This document shows, piece after piece, positions 16,485-25,086 of a stretch of 64,000 nt of DNA; positions within the stretch are counted from its first letter, which is position 1; every line of letters starts with the position of its first letter. Location: contig NZ_BAABJW010000002.1 of NCBI RefSeq assembly GCF_039543505.1, positions 62,001 through 126,000 on the forward strand. The letters run 5' to 3'. The position numbers and the translations under genes were made by a program. Under the pieces are notes generated by a model. That model saw only the letters and a program-made list of their open reading frames with translations, ran no database searches and was not told where the DNA came from. The DNA is from Litoribaculum gwangyangense. GTDB taxonomy: Bacteria; Bacteroidota; Bacteroidia; Flavobacteriales; Flavobacteriaceae.

Positions 16485-17051
16485 TTATTTTTCAGCGTAG
16501 ATGCTTTTTGAAGGGCCATATTTTTCAGTGTGCTCTTTGGCCATTTTTTGCCCTTTACTAATTTCTAAATGCGAGATATTAAAATGATTGATAAGATTCC
16601 AAGATCTACGATAGCGCTCATCAGGATCTTGAGCTGACAAAAGCATCCATTTATATGCAATTGATAGATCATTAAGCGAGTCATTTAAATAGTTTTGGTA
16701 TTCTGCGCCTAAAGAAAATTGAGCTTCAGAATAACCTTCTAAAGCTAATTTTTTCAATACCTCAATTGGACACTCGTATTTACTATATCTCAACTGACTT
16801 AAAAGAAAGGTTGCTTTATCATGACCTTGCTCTGCGGCCATTAAAAGCCATTTTTCGGCTTCGGCTCTTTTTTTTGGACTACCATACTGATAACCAAAGT
16901 ATGCCTTGCCCATTTTAAATTGTGCTTCTGTATCTCCATTTTCGGCTTGAACTTTTAATTCTGAACTAACTTTTTGAGCATTAATCTTCAATGAGATAAA
17001 AATGGATAGTGTAAATGACAAAAACAATAGTTTAAAACTTCTAATCTTCAT
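16485..17051 (-). CDS. secreted Sel1-repeat protein
   Basis: This 188-residue protein has a signal peptide (about 1-25, ending KINAQ) and Sel1-like repeats. NGDTEAQFKMGKAYFGYQYG, EAEKWLLMAAEQGHDKATFLLSQ and EGYSEAQFSLGAEYQ are the short alpha-alpha repeats (about 35-140). Such repeats bind other proteins; the partner is unknown. It follows 17056-17550 with a 4 bp gap, so the two form a small operon inside one cassette. Confidence 0.75.
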   Translation of the reverse strand: MKIRSFKLLFLSFTLSIFISLKINAQKVSSELKVQAENGDTEAQFKMGKAYFGYQYGSPKKRAEAEKWLLMAAEQGHDKATFLLSQLRYSKYECPIEVLKKLALEGYSEAQFSLGAEYQNYLNDSLNDLSIAYKWMLLSAQDPDERYRRSWNLINHFNISHLEISKGQKMAKEHTEKYGPSKSIYAEK

Positions 17052-17055
17052 AATA

Positions 17056-17550
17056 TCATTGCTTTAATAGGGGTTGTAAAACAATATGGTCTTCAAAACC
17101 TGAATAATAATTTGCTAAATGGCCTTTTGAGGCAGGCCATTTAATAGAGCTTGGTATCACTTTTATAAAAAGGGTATTATCTTCATTTTTTTCTAATGTC
17201 CATACCGAAAAGAAATAGCCCGACATCATATAGAGATCAGGAATATATGAATGTTTTTTCTTCTTCTTTTTTTTACCTAAAGGTTCAATTTCTTCAGATT
17301 CGATACCAATTAAAATAACCTTTAAAGTGTCATCTTCATTGTAAATATAATTGTATTTATAAGTGAAATTTAATTTATAGGAATCCTTAATATTAAGATT
17401 AATAATTAACTTACCGTTGTTAAAATTATACAAGTGAACAATAGAATCTTGTTCAACTAAATAAGTGCCTTCCAGATTTTTTAAAGATTGAGCATATAAC
17501 GAAAAGTTAAAGAATAGCGAAAAACCAAAGAGGGAAGAGATGAGCTTCAT
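17056..17550 (-). CDS. secreted protein of unknown function
   Basis: This 164-residue protein has a signal peptide ending FSLYAQ (about residue 20). The rest is beta-rich: YLVEQDSIVHLYNFNNGKLI, LKVILIGIE, then a run of seven lysines (about residues 94-100) in the middle, and WTLEKNEDNTLFIKVIPSSI. No family recognised. The lysine run could be a low-complexity linker or a codon-slippage site, since it is coded by an A-run. It is the first gene of a two-gene cassette with the Sel1 protein. Confidence 0.55.
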   Translation of the reverse strand: MKLISSLFGFSLFFNFSLYAQSLKNLEGTYLVEQDSIVHLYNFNNGKLIINLNIKDSYKLNFTYKYNYIYNEDDTLKVILIGIESEEIEPLGKKKKKKKHSYIPDLYMMSGYFFSVWTLEKNEDNTLFIKVIPSSIKWPASKGHLANYYSGFEDHIVLQPLLKQ

Positions 17551-17631
17551 GGTATAAACTTGAAAACAACTAAAGGTAATCTATTTTTAATCAGGCTGTT
17601 TTAGGAAAGTTCATTTTTTTTTAATGTGTGT

Positions 17632-17755
17632 CAAGGGTTACTGTATGAAAAGTAGGCTATTACGAATCATAAATATTTCGACTAAGTACAAGGTTTGATA
17701 AGGGCCAAAATCTGTCAGCACACTGCTATTTCCCCTATTTTTTATATGCATTGTT
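17632..17755. repeat. attC-like site 11
   Basis: It ends with GTT (17753) in TATATGCATTGTTATGC. The left stem CTGTATGAAAAGTAGG faces CCTATTTTTTATATG. The AAC box is degenerate (TCAAGG). The subtype is like site 5, and the centre is less symmetrical than usual. Confidence 0.65.
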
Positions 17756-17791
17756 ATGCATAGTTATTTCTTATAATTCTAAAAAAAAATT

Positions 17792-18688
17792 TCAAGCGTG
17801 AGATAAAACGGGAAACATCCAGTGTTTATTTGTAGAAAATTCAAATGTATTTTTCAGCATAAAAAGCGTGTCTGTTCCCTTTAATACATGTTTTTCAAAC
17901 CCCTCATCATTTAAAGGTGTAAACCCTAAAATTACCCGCAGAATTCTTTTGTCAGAGATGCTCTGAATCACCTTATTGATATTTACTGGGTTAATTGAGA
18001 AAATATCATCGAGATACACAGTGTCATTTTCAAAGTCTGCGATGGCGATTGCATCAAGTTCTTCTATATAATAGATGCTATTTTTTTTAAACCAATTACA
18101 ATAAAACATAATCAGAGAAACATTATTTCTCATAGATATCTTAGCAATCGGGTTAGAATCTTTAATTTTTCCCACTAAAAAAGTGACATCAGCCGGGTCT
18201 TCCATGTTCAGTTTTTTCCAGGCTGATGAATCGCTGTGTTTATCTATGATTTTCGAGTGTTGATATTCTTCTGCAACCTTGAAACCGAACTTTGGATAAA
18301 AATCAAGCACACTGTCATTTGCGAAGAGATAAACAAAATCAGACCTATCTTTCCATTCAGGCAATATCCTTTCCATCAAGTACTTGTTAAGTCCTCTATT
18401 CCTGTATTTTTCGTCGGTCATTACGGTACCAATTTGAATTCCCAACTTTCGCGCACCTTCAATAACAAATTCAATCTTGTTAATTGAAACATTGGATACA
18501 ATCTTGTCATTATGTATCAGCGAATAGGGAATATAATAGTCACTCCAGAAACCATCATGGTACCAATTTTCTAAACTGAAGCCAAAGACGGCTTCTGTTA
18601 AACTATTGAAACTTGCTCTTAATTTTTGATCATGTTTAAAATCTCTAGCAAATCCATAAGTAATATTATTGTGTTTTATAAGTTCCAT
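17792..18688 (-). CDS. GNAT family N-acetyltransferase
   Basis: This 298-residue protein has the N-terminal acetyltransferase core: IGTVMTDEKYRNRGLNKYLM with the RxxGxN pyrophosphate loop (about residues 94-103), then FVYLFANDSVLDFYPKFGF. The last third has no clear motif. It would transfer acetyl from acetyl-CoA to an unknown amine. ATG at 18688 is preferred over a TTG one codon upstream. The cassette arms are GTTATGCATAGTTA and GTTATGCATAATTA, a perfect 10 bp match. Confidence 0.8.
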   Translation of the reverse strand: MELIKHNNITYGFARDFKHDQKLRASFNSLTEAVFGFSLENWYHDGFWSDYYIPYSLIHNDKIVSNVSINKIEFVIEGARKLGIQIGTVMTDEKYRNRGLNKYLMERILPEWKDRSDFVYLFANDSVLDFYPKFGFKVAEEYQHSKIIDKHSDSSAWKKLNMEDPADVTFLVGKIKDSNPIAKISMRNNVSLIMFYCNWFKKNSIYYIEELDAIAIADFENDTVYLDDIFSINPVNINKVIQSISDKRILRVILGFTPLNDEGFEKHVLKGTDTLFMLKNTFEFSTNKHWMFPVLSHA

Positions 18689-18731
18689 CAATTTTTAATC
18701 TGGTATTCTAAACCTTTTTGTAATTATGCAT

Positions 18732-18856
18732 AACGTTCTCTTATAATCATCAGTTACGGGTTTTGATTTACTAATTATTGGCTAAGCTCTGACACTTGAA
18801 ATTCCGAGTGGATTCGGACGTATTCGAATACGCCGTAATTGCGGTTATACATGGTT
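18732..18856. repeat. attC-like site 12
   Basis: It is 125 bp, type A. The left stem TTATAATCATCAGTTACGG faces CCGTAATTGCGGTTATAC. The central palindrome is TTCGGACGTATTCGAA. The 3' edge is ACATGGTTGGC. Confidence 0.8.
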
Positions 18857-19264
18857 GGCAATAGTATTTTTTATTATGATTTCATTCAGCTTTTGATAAT
18901 CAGATTCCGCAATTTCTTTTAAGTCAAACGTAAAGATTTTCCCATTATTTTGTGTTATTACCAACTTTTGGTCGTCCAATTCTGTCTTTTTAATATTGTC
19001 AAACATTATTGATTTTCCCAAAAAGGAATTAATTCGGATAGTCATACCTTTTTTATTCCATTGTACGTAATTATTATACCAAAACATTCTGCTGAAAAAT
19101 AGACCTTGAAGCAAAAATCCAATTGCGCTTAATCCTTTATTTATTTTCGGGTTTTCAAATGGAATAAGTTCCAATACACCAAAAAGTAAAAAAATAATTG
19201 ATAGAATAAGAATCGTTATTAAAAACCAACTTTTACTGATATTATCAAAATGTATTCTTTTCAT
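18845..19264 (-). CDS. small membrane protein with bacterial PH-like domain
   Basis: This 139-residue protein has two membrane helices (about 12-32 and 43-62). The soluble part runs NKKGMTIRINSFLGKSIMFDNIKKTELDDQKLVI..., a pattern seen in bacterial PH-type domains that follow two helices. Function unknown. The stop codon and last residues (ANHV) are supplied by the attC-like site. The cassette arms GTTGGCAATAGTAT and GTTGGCAATAATAT match at 10 of 10 bp before the A/G difference. Confidence 0.65.
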   Translation of the reverse strand: MKRIHFDNISKSWFLITILILSIIFLLFGVLELIPFENPKINKGLSAIGFLLQGLFFSRMFWYNNYVQWNKKGMTIRINSFLGKSIMFDNIKKTELDDQKLVITQNNGKIFTFDLKEIAESDYQKLNEIIIKNTIANHV

Positions 19265-19288
19265 TTATGTTTAGTTTATATTATTGCC

Positions 19289-19411
19289 AACGGTCTCGTA
19301 TAAGAGGAGTAGCGAAGGTTAGCCATTAATTTTGCAAGTATGTACCAAACTTAAAATCCGCGAGGATTTTCAGAAGTAGGCGAGAACAAGCAATCACTTA
19401 TAGCCATTGTT
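19289..19411. repeat. attC-like site 13
   Basis: It is 123 bp. The left arm is CGTATAAGAGGAGTAGCG, and the right arm is AGCAATCACTTATAGCC. The central palindrome is AAAATCCGCGAGGATTTT. Confidence 0.8.
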
Positions 19412-19422
19412 GTGCTTTCGTT

Positions 19423-20469
19423 TTAATTGAATTCTCCATGATCTACATCTTTAATAAATCTTATTACCGCGGGGAAAAAAGTTTCAGGGTCATCAAATTG
19501 AGATAGATGGCTACCATTGGTGGTAATACTGCGACCATTTTGTACTTGAGATGCCATCCACTCCATATATTTTGGGTCCATGGTGTCATATTTAGCACCA
19601 AGTATTAAGGTTGGCACTTTAATTTCTTTTAGTCTATTGGACACATCCCAATTCTTTAATGATGCATTACCTGTCATTCCAAATTCACTGTGGCCTTGCA
19701 TAAAAATGTAAATATTTGTATTTAAATGTTCAAAAAGTAAGTTTATTGATTTCGGCCATTTTTCTAAAGGCATTCTCAAAATATGTTCGGTATAATAATT
19801 ATTCATTAAAAGCTCGCTATATTTTGGATTTTCAAAATCATTGTTTTTTTCCATTTCCATAATTTCTTTAAAAACTTCAGGGTCCATTTTTGGGCCTAAA
19901 ACCTCATTAGCATATTTGGTATAGGCTGGTGCACTAGCCATCATATTTGAAATGATAAGTCCTTTTAGATTCTCCTGATATTTTAAGGCGTATTCCATAG
20001 CCAATATTCCACCCCAAGACTGTCCAAGTAAATAAAAGTTGTCTTTATTTAGATTTAAAGCTTTTCTAACTTGTTCAACTTCTTCCACAAAGTGTTCTGT
20101 AGTCCATAGTGTTGAATCATTAGGTTTGTCACTATAATAGGAATCGAGTTGGTCGTAATAAATATATTCAATTTCTTCATTTGGTAAGTAACCATCAAAA
20201 TTTCCAAATTCTTCATGAGTTCCACCAGGACCACCGTGAAGCAGTAATACACGCATTTTGGGATTATTTCCCATACGTTTTGTATAAACATTAAAAGTGC
20301 CTTTTGGCGTTTCGATAGGAATCATTTTAATTCCACCAGTAACCTGGTCATCATTATTGGAATAATCAAAGTAACTTCCCTTGTCTGTTGTTTCATTTTT
20401 ATTTTGCTTATCAACACAGCTCATAATGAGAAGTAGAATAATAAGCGCAGAAAATGTTAAATATTTCAT
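19423..20469 (-). CDS. lipoprotein alpha/beta hydrolase of the proline iminopeptidase type
   Basis: With start ATG 20469 (MKYLTFSALIILLLIMSCVD) it has 348 residues and a lipobox Cys near residue 18. The oxyanion stretch HGGPGGTHE and nucleophile elbow GQSWGG match proline-iminopeptidase-like alpha/beta hydrolases. A late LGAKYDTMDP and GSHLSQFDDPE give the Asp and His. A longer start at 20580 would run through the attC-like site and is unlikely. It probably acts in the periplasm on peptides or esters. The cassette arm family is the GTTGTGCTT type. Confidence 0.85.
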   Translation of the reverse strand: MKYLTFSALIILLLIMSCVDKQNKNETTDKGSYFDYSNNDDQVTGGIKMIPIETPKGTFNVYTKRMGNNPKMRVLLLHGGPGGTHEEFGNFDGYLPNEEIEYIYYDQLDSYYSDKPNDSTLWTTEHFVEEVEQVRKALNLNKDNFYLLGQSWGGILAMEYALKYQENLKGLIISNMMASAPAYTKYANEVLGPKMDPEVFKEIMEMEKNNDFENPKYSELLMNNYYTEHILRMPLEKWPKSINLLFEHLNTNIYIFMQGHSEFGMTGNASLKNWDVSNRLKEIKVPTLILGAKYDTMDPKYMEWMASQVQNGRSITTNGSHLSQFDDPETFFPAVIRFIKDVDHGEFN

Positions 20470-20510
20470 GACTGTATTTATTTTGGTTAGTGTTTTATTT
20501 AATGAACCAT

Positions 20511-20633
20511 AACGTGGTTGGCTATGGTTTCGTTGCGTGAAAATCCGCTTTGATTTTCCGCCGAAACCGAAAGATAGCAAATTGCAATGAATTCCGATTA
20601 CGAATTCAGCCAGAATGAGCTATACACGATGTT
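20511..20633. repeat. attC-like site 14
   Basis: It is 123 bp. The left arm GGTTGGCTATGGTTTCGTTG is paired with AATGAGCTATACACGATG on the right. The centre carries AAAATCCGCTTTGATTTTC. It is close to the subtype at 25687. Confidence 0.75.
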
Positions 20634-20655
20634 GTGCTTAAGTTATTTTAATAAA

Positions 20656-21402
20656 TTAATTACTAAGCTCTTTTTTAAGTTGGGCACTAACTTTCTTCAT
20701 GCGTTTTGTATGTGTATTCAGGTAATTTTTGGTTATTTGAGCTCTAGCTCTTATATTTCTTAATAATTCCAAGAAATCAATATTACTATAAAGGTCTTTA
20801 GGAAACTTTTTTAAAACTTCCACTTTTCCATTAATCTCTTCTGTAAAAGGAGGACTTAAGAATGCTTCTAAATCATCTATATCTTCATCATATTGTCTAT
20901 CTGCAAATGCAACCAGTTCTTTGTTATAAGGAAAATGAAAATCATAAAATTCTATTAAACTATTTCGAAGGCTATCATTAGATAATTTGTCCAATCCAGA
21001 AGATTTTAATGCTTCAAATGGTCCTGGATTATATTGATATAAAATACCTATCCGTAATCCATACCATCTGGAATATCCCTTATCATAAAGTGTATCGTTG
21101 AATTCTGTTTTGGAATTGTGAATATCATCAATGAAAGTTGTTGAGACACTATCCAAACGGTCTAATCTATCAATCATTCTTTCAAAGTGTTTTAAATCAT
21201 AATCTAAAGCTTTGTTTATTTCGGAAAGCATTTTTGTTTCATATGCTTTATCTTTTTTCGTTTCATTTTGATTATTAATTTGTAGCGCAATCAATATTCC
21301 AATAACAACAAGAATAATTTCACCAATTGCATAAAGAAGGTATTTGGTGAACTTGTTTTTAGAGAGTAATTTTTGTCTAATTTTTCTAAAGAATTTTATC
21401 AT
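20656..21402 (-). CDS. DUF6090 family membrane protein, copy 4
   Basis: This 248-residue protein starts MIKFFRKIRQKLLSKNKFTK and has one membrane helix at about 24-43. The C-terminal domain shares NPGPFEALKSSGLDKLSNDS with the copy at 22732 (DNGPFEALKSNGLDIISNDS) and continues LRNSLIEFYDFHFPYN. This pair is more alike than the other copies. Confidence 0.85.
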   Translation of the reverse strand: MIKFFRKIRQKLLSKNKFTKYLLYAIGEIILVVIGILIALQINNQNETKKDKAYETKMLSEINKALDYDLKHFERMIDRLDRLDSVSTTFIDDIHNSKTEFNDTLYDKGYSRWYGLRIGILYQYNPGPFEALKSSGLDKLSNDSLRNSLIEFYDFHFPYNKELVAFADRQYDEDIDDLEAFLSPPFTEEINGKVEVLKKFPKDLYSNIDFLELLRNIRARAQITKNYLNTHTKRMKKVSAQLKKELSN

Positions 21403-21427
21403 TGGTTAGTATTTAGTTATAATGAAG

Positions 21428-21479
21428 GTTACATTTAGTATAGTGCGTGTCCCGAAGGGTATGCACTATAAACCTAGTT
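21428..21479. repeat. attC-like site 15, compact form
   Basis: It is only about 52 bp. It holds one tight hairpin, TATAGTGCGTGTCC (21439-21452) facing GGGTATGCACTATA (21457-21470) with loop CGAA. All three non-Watson-Crick pairs are G.T or T.G on the plus strand. GGTT/AACC flank it and it ends GTTGTGC. It looks like the minimal stem of the longer sites. Confidence 0.65.
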
Positions 21480-21497
21480 GTGCGTTCGTATTTCTTT

Positions 21498-22574
21498 TCA
21501 ATGCCATTTATCAAATGTTTTCCCGTTGAATTTATAAACCCCACCTTCTGCCATTCCAAAAAGCAAGTTTTTGTTTTGGTCTTCATAAATGTCATATACC
21601 ATTTGAGATTTCAATTTTGGGTCAATTTTATAATTTGTCAACGTTTTACCGTCATATTTCCAAGCTCCTGAATCTCTATCTCCAAACCAAATATTTCCTT
21701 GACTATCTTCTACAATGGCAAAAACTGCTTGTAGTCCTGTGTTTTTAACAAACTGTTTACTTAGCGCGTTCGCTTCAAACTCATTCATTGGTATTAATAA
21801 ACCCTGCTCTTTGGAAAAGTTAATGATTGAGTTTCCACTTTTAAGCATAACGCCAATTCCGTTATTTCCAATCCACAATCTTCCTTGTGAGTCTTCGAGA
21901 ATACTTCTTACGTGCATTTTTTCAGAGTCCTTTGTAAGTCTTAGTGTTTCATCATTAATTGTCGTTAACTCACTGCCGTTGTAACCAAAAACACCTGCAT
22001 AAGTGCCTAACCATAGCATGTTGTTTTTCCCTTTTGAGATATCAGTTACGGCATATAAGTTACCTGAACTAATGACTTTAGGATTTGGAAATGCTAAATA
22101 ATTTAATTTTTGCCCATCATATCTATAAACACCCTGCTGAGTCCCTGCATTAAACCATTGGTCGTTGTCAGTTTTTGCCCATTCGGTTTCTGAATTTCCA
22201 TTTACTGGGTGGGTTTTAATACTTATCCTATCGTAACTACTCACGCCATTAGCCGTTCCAAACCAAATAGTTCCATTCTCATCTTCCTGAATGGAACGAA
22301 TTTGATTATCTGCTAATCCTTCGTTAGTTGTAAAATATTCAAAAGATTTTCCATTATAAAAACTTACACCTTCATTATGACTTCCAAACCAATAATTGCC
22401 TTTGCTGTCTTGAAAGATAGCTCGTATTCGAGAAGTGAATTTTAAGGTATCGGTTTGTGAAGTTACGAACAATTCAAGGTTGTTAGCCTCTTTTCCCGTT
22501 GATTTCTTTTCAACGCAGGAAAAGTTTAGTGTCAATATGAATATTAAGTAAATCAATTCTATTTTTCTGTTCAT
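21498..22574 (-). CDS. lipoprotein of two-component-regulator propeller repeats
   Basis: This 358-residue protein has a lipobox signal (ILTLNFSCVE, Cys about 20). Repeats such as FQDSKGNYWFGSHNEGVSFY, IQEDENGTIWFGTANGVSSYD and LEDSQGRLWIGNNGIG are the 'Reg_prop' beta-propeller units. Here the propeller is not followed by any kinase or DNA-binding part, so it is a stand-alone sensor or binding lipoprotein. Cassette arms GTTGTGCGTTCGTAT and GTTGTGCGTCATAT match, with one inserted T. Confidence 0.8.
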   Translation of the reverse strand: MNRKIELIYLIFILTLNFSCVEKKSTGKEANNLELFVTSQTDTLKFTSRIRAIFQDSKGNYWFGSHNEGVSFYNGKSFEYFTTNEGLADNQIRSIQEDENGTIWFGTANGVSSYDRISIKTHPVNGNSETEWAKTDNDQWFNAGTQQGVYRYDGQKLNYLAFPNPKVISSGNLYAVTDISKGKNNMLWLGTYAGVFGYNGSELTTINDETLRLTKDSEKMHVRSILEDSQGRLWIGNNGIGVMLKSGNSIINFSKEQGLLIPMNEFEANALSKQFVKNTGLQAVFAIVEDSQGNIWFGDRDSGAWKYDGKTLTNYKIDPKLKSQMVYDIYEDQNKNLLFGMAEGGVYKFNGKTFDKWH

Positions 22575-22599
22575 TTCGGGTTTTACTTATATGACGCAC

Positions 22600-22722
22600 A
22601 ACGGTCTCGGCTATGAGTAGTTGCGTGGGTTAGTACTTAACTTTGCAAGTACGCACCAAGTTGAAAATCCGCAAGGATTTTCAGAAGTAGGCGAGAACAA
22701 GCAATTACTTATAGCCATTGTT
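22600..22722. repeat. attC-like site 16
   Basis: It is 123 bp. The left arm GGCTATGAGTAGTTGC faces GCAATTACTTATAGCC; the two imperfect pairs are G.T on the plus strand. The central palindrome is AAAATCCGCAAGGATTTT. It is the clearest example of the common subtype. Confidence 0.85.
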
Positions 22723-22731
22723 GTGCTTTCG

Positions 22732-23475
22732 TTAATTTTCTAATTCGCTTTCTATCATTATTTTTAATTCTAATAAAGTAGTTTTTATTTGTTTTAATCG
22801 GGATTTAAACTCCTGATACTTTTGACGTTCTAAATCAAAAACCCAAAGAAAATCTTGATTGTTCAAAATATCGTCTACTTTTAAATCAAAATGTATGTGT
22901 TTCCTTCCATCTTTATGGATTACTCGTTTCAACTTCAAAAATTTATGTTGCAATTCAGAAATTTTGGTTTTTTTTTGATTGTAAAAATCATTAGAAAAGA
23001 AAGTGTAAATTGGTAGTTCAGCTGTATAAGCATTATTAATTGCTGTTCTTAAAGAATCGTTGCTAATTATATCTAAACCATTTGATTTTAGAGCTTCAAA
23101 AGGTCCGTTATCAAAACGCATATAAACGTCTTGCCCTAAATTTGTATAAAAATCTAAAAAAAGAGAATCTTGAATTATTTTTTTATCAAATATATAGGTC
23201 AGCAAACTATCTAATCCACTCTGTTTTTTTTCAATTCTTGGTACTAGGAAATCTTCGTATGCCTGTAAATCTTTATTTATTGAATTAAGAAGTTCATTTA
23301 AAATGAGAGATTCTTTTTTATTGATTTTTCTACTCTCATTCCAATTATTAATTTGAAGCGCAATTAAAATTCCTATAACAACAAGTACAATTTCTCCAAT
23401 TGCATATTTAAAATACTTCGCAGTTTTTCCTTCTGAAAGTAAATTTTGTCTGATTTTCCTAAAGAATTTTATCAT
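22732..23475 (-). CDS. DUF6090 family membrane protein, copy 5
   Basis: This 247-residue protein starts MIKFFRKIRQNLLSEGKTAK and has the helix at about 24-43. The C-terminal part has NKDLQAYEDFLVPRIEKKQS (coiled-coil-like) and the DNGPFEALKSNGLDIISNDS block shared with copy 4. The 3' flank is GTTGTGCTTTCGTTA and the 5' flank GTTGTGCTTCATTAT, matching apart from one T and an A/G difference. Confidence 0.85.
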   Translation of the reverse strand: MIKFFRKIRQNLLSEGKTAKYFKYAIGEIVLVVIGILIALQINNWNESRKINKKESLILNELLNSINKDLQAYEDFLVPRIEKKQSGLDSLLTYIFDKKIIQDSLFLDFYTNLGQDVYMRFDNGPFEALKSNGLDIISNDSLRTAINNAYTAELPIYTFFSNDFYNQKKTKISELQHKFLKLKRVIHKDGRKHIHFDLKVDDILNNQDFLWVFDLERQKYQEFKSRLKQIKTTLLELKIMIESELEN

Positions 23476-23504
23476 TTGGTTAACGGTTTCTGATAATGAA
23501 GCAC

Positions 23505-23629
23505 AACGGTCTCGTATAACCGTCAGTTACGGTTTGGCAAGCCTAAATTTCGGGTTAAAAAACGACTTTAGAAATTCCGAGTGGATTCGGACGTAGTCGA
23601 ATCCGCCGTAATTGCGGTTATACATTGTT
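23505..23629. repeat. attC-like site 17
   Basis: It is 125 bp, type A. The outer stem TATAACCGTCAGTTACGG faces CCGTAATTGCGGTTATAC, with a bulged T and one G.T pair. The central palindrome is TTCGGACGTAGTCGAA. Confidence 0.85.
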
Positions 23630-23644
23630 GTACCACGTATTTTT

Positions 23645-24202
23645 TCAGTCATTTAATTGAACTAACTTTCCTTCTGGCATACTCATATCTCGATGTCCGC
23701 CAATTACAAGCCACTTGCCATCTTTTTTGACCATAAAATCACTCCATCTTAAAGTACCTCTAAAGGTATTCCCCTTTGTTGGTCCATCGGGCATATCCTC
23801 ACCATAATAAGTGAATGTTTCAGTATGTGTATAATGCGCAATAGCTGATTTACCATCATCTAATATTTGAATTTCTATGGGAGTAACCTCCATTTCTAAA
23901 CACTCTTCTTCTGCCTTCATAATTTCCCAAAACTTCGCCATTCCTTCCTTTGTAGTCAATTCATTTTTTTTTGACTCCCATTTCTTCCAATCTGGATGAT
24001 GATAATCCATATAAGTTTCGAAATCGTTGTTTTTCCAAGATGCAAAACGACCTTCAATCGCTTTCCAAACTTCTTGTTCAATTTCTGTTTGACTTATTTC
24101 TTTAATGTCAATAGTGTTAGACTCTTTTTTATTCTCATTGCACGAAAATAATAAAACTGTCACTGCGATAATTGAAATTATTTTTCTCATAAGTTTCTTC
24201 AT
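23645..24202 (-). CDS. SnoaL/DUF4440-like lipoprotein
   Basis: This 185-residue protein has a lipobox signal ending LLFSCNE (Cys about 21). The NTF2-like part carries IEGRFASWKNNDFETYMDYHHPDW (about 48-71), AKFWEIMKAEEECLEM and GTLRWSDFMVKKDGKWLVIG. The many acidic and aromatic residues around the pocket are typical of SnoaL-like folds. Substrate unknown. The cassette is bounded by GTTGTACCACGTAT and GTTGTACCACATAT, a perfect 10 bp arm. Confidence 0.75.
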   Translation of the reverse strand: MKKLMRKIISIIAVTVLLFSCNENKKESNTIDIKEISQTEIEQEVWKAIEGRFASWKNNDFETYMDYHHPDWKKWESKKNELTTKEGMAKFWEIMKAEEECLEMEVTPIEIQILDDGKSAIAHYTHTETFTYYGEDMPDGPTKGNTFRGTLRWSDFMVKKDGKWLVIGGHRDMSMPEGKLVQLND

Positions 24203-24215
24203 TTATATGTGGTAC

Positions 24216-24336
24216 AACGGTTTGTGTATGATTAGTGGCGTGCTTAGCACCTAATTTAGCAAATAAAAACCGAATAGAAAATCCGCGAGGATTTTCAGAA
24301 GTAGACGAGAACAAGCAATTACTTATAGCCATTGTT
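24216..24336. repeat. attC-like site 18
   Basis: It is 121 bp. The left end AACGGTTTGTGTATGATTAG is of another subtype than the right end ACTTATAGCCATTGTT, so the outer stem is poor and the site looks like a recombinant of two repeats. The central palindrome is AAAATCCGCGAGGATTTT. Confidence 0.75.
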
Positions 24337-24349
24337 GTAAGTAGTTGTT

Positions 24350-24907
24350 TTAATTTATTATTTCATTAAAATACTTTCTTCGATATTCAGAACTATTTTG
24401 TTCAATTTCAAAAGTTTGTCTTATTAATCGTTCAATTCGAGTGTTAATTATTGTTCTGTAGAAGTCTACATTCACGAACATTTTTCGAGCCATCAACATA
24501 TACTTGTCATTTCCAAAGTCAAGAGTATGTTCATAGTCAATCATCGCTTTTACTTGATTAATCGCTTTTCCTAATTCAGTTCCGGTTTTATTTATAGGAT
24601 AACTTTCAATTTTTTCTAATTCTTCGAGACAATTTTCCGCATACTTTAGAACTTCATCTGTATATCTGAAATTTTTTATATTTCTAGGAAGCCAAGTAAA
24701 GTAATTAAAGTTCGTTTCAATCAATTTTTTTATTGTAAAGCCTTCGTATTGGGTAAAATGCAATATAGAGTCCAATGAATAAGTTCTAGCTCTCGGAATT
24801 CCATCATCGTGCGTTTTATGAATATAGTTCACTTTGTCAGGATTCCAATTCTGACCTGGGTTTGAATCCAAATTATATTCTCTTTTTTCTCTAAATATTG
24901 AGTTCAT
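24350..24907 (-). CDS. unknown protein with a possible ExoX-like C-terminal pattern
   Basis: With ATG 24907 (MNSIFREKREYN) it has 185 residues; the longer frame to 24934 would need a TTG within the repeat arm. A segment FTQYEGFTIKKLIETNFNYF resembles the 'KYKGKS...I...NPxYLxW' motif found next to ExoX-type exonucleases, but no nuclease core is present. The rest is helical with many charged residues. No signal peptide; a cytoplasmic location is likely. Function unknown. The matching arms GTTGTAAGTAGTTG and GTTGTAAGTAATTG bound the cassette. Confidence 0.6.
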   Translation of the reverse strand: MNSIFREKREYNLDSNPGQNWNPDKVNYIHKTHDDGIPRARTYSLDSILHFTQYEGFTIKKLIETNFNYFTWLPRNIKNFRYTDEVLKYAENCLEELEKIESYPINKTGTELGKAINQVKAMIDYEHTLDFGNDKYMLMARKMFVNVDFYRTIINTRIERLIRQTFEIEQNSSEYRRKYFNEIIN

Positions 24908-24942
24908 CTTATTATTCCAGAATTGTTTGGTCAATTACTTAC

Positions 24943-25066
24943 AACGGTCTTGGCTATGGTTTCGTTGCGTGTTTAAGCATTAAAGTTAGCAAATAAATCA
25001 CAGATAGAAAGTCCGCAAGGACTTTCGTAAGTAGGCTCTAACTAGCAATGAATTATATACATTGTT
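24943..25066. repeat. attC-like site 19
   Basis: It is 124 bp. The left arm is GGCTATGGTTTCGTTGCG, and the right arm AATGAATTATATACATTG belongs to the ATATAC group, so the outer pairs are mismatched. The central palindrome is GAAAGTCCGCAAGGACTTTC. Confidence 0.75.
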
Positions 25067-25086
25067 ACCCACAGTATTTATTTTCA

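Noticed and set aside
20470..20580. N-terminal extension of the proline iminopeptidase-like gene
   Set aside because: It would read through the attC-like site and hide the lipoprotein signal; the ATG at 20469 gives a normal lipobox.
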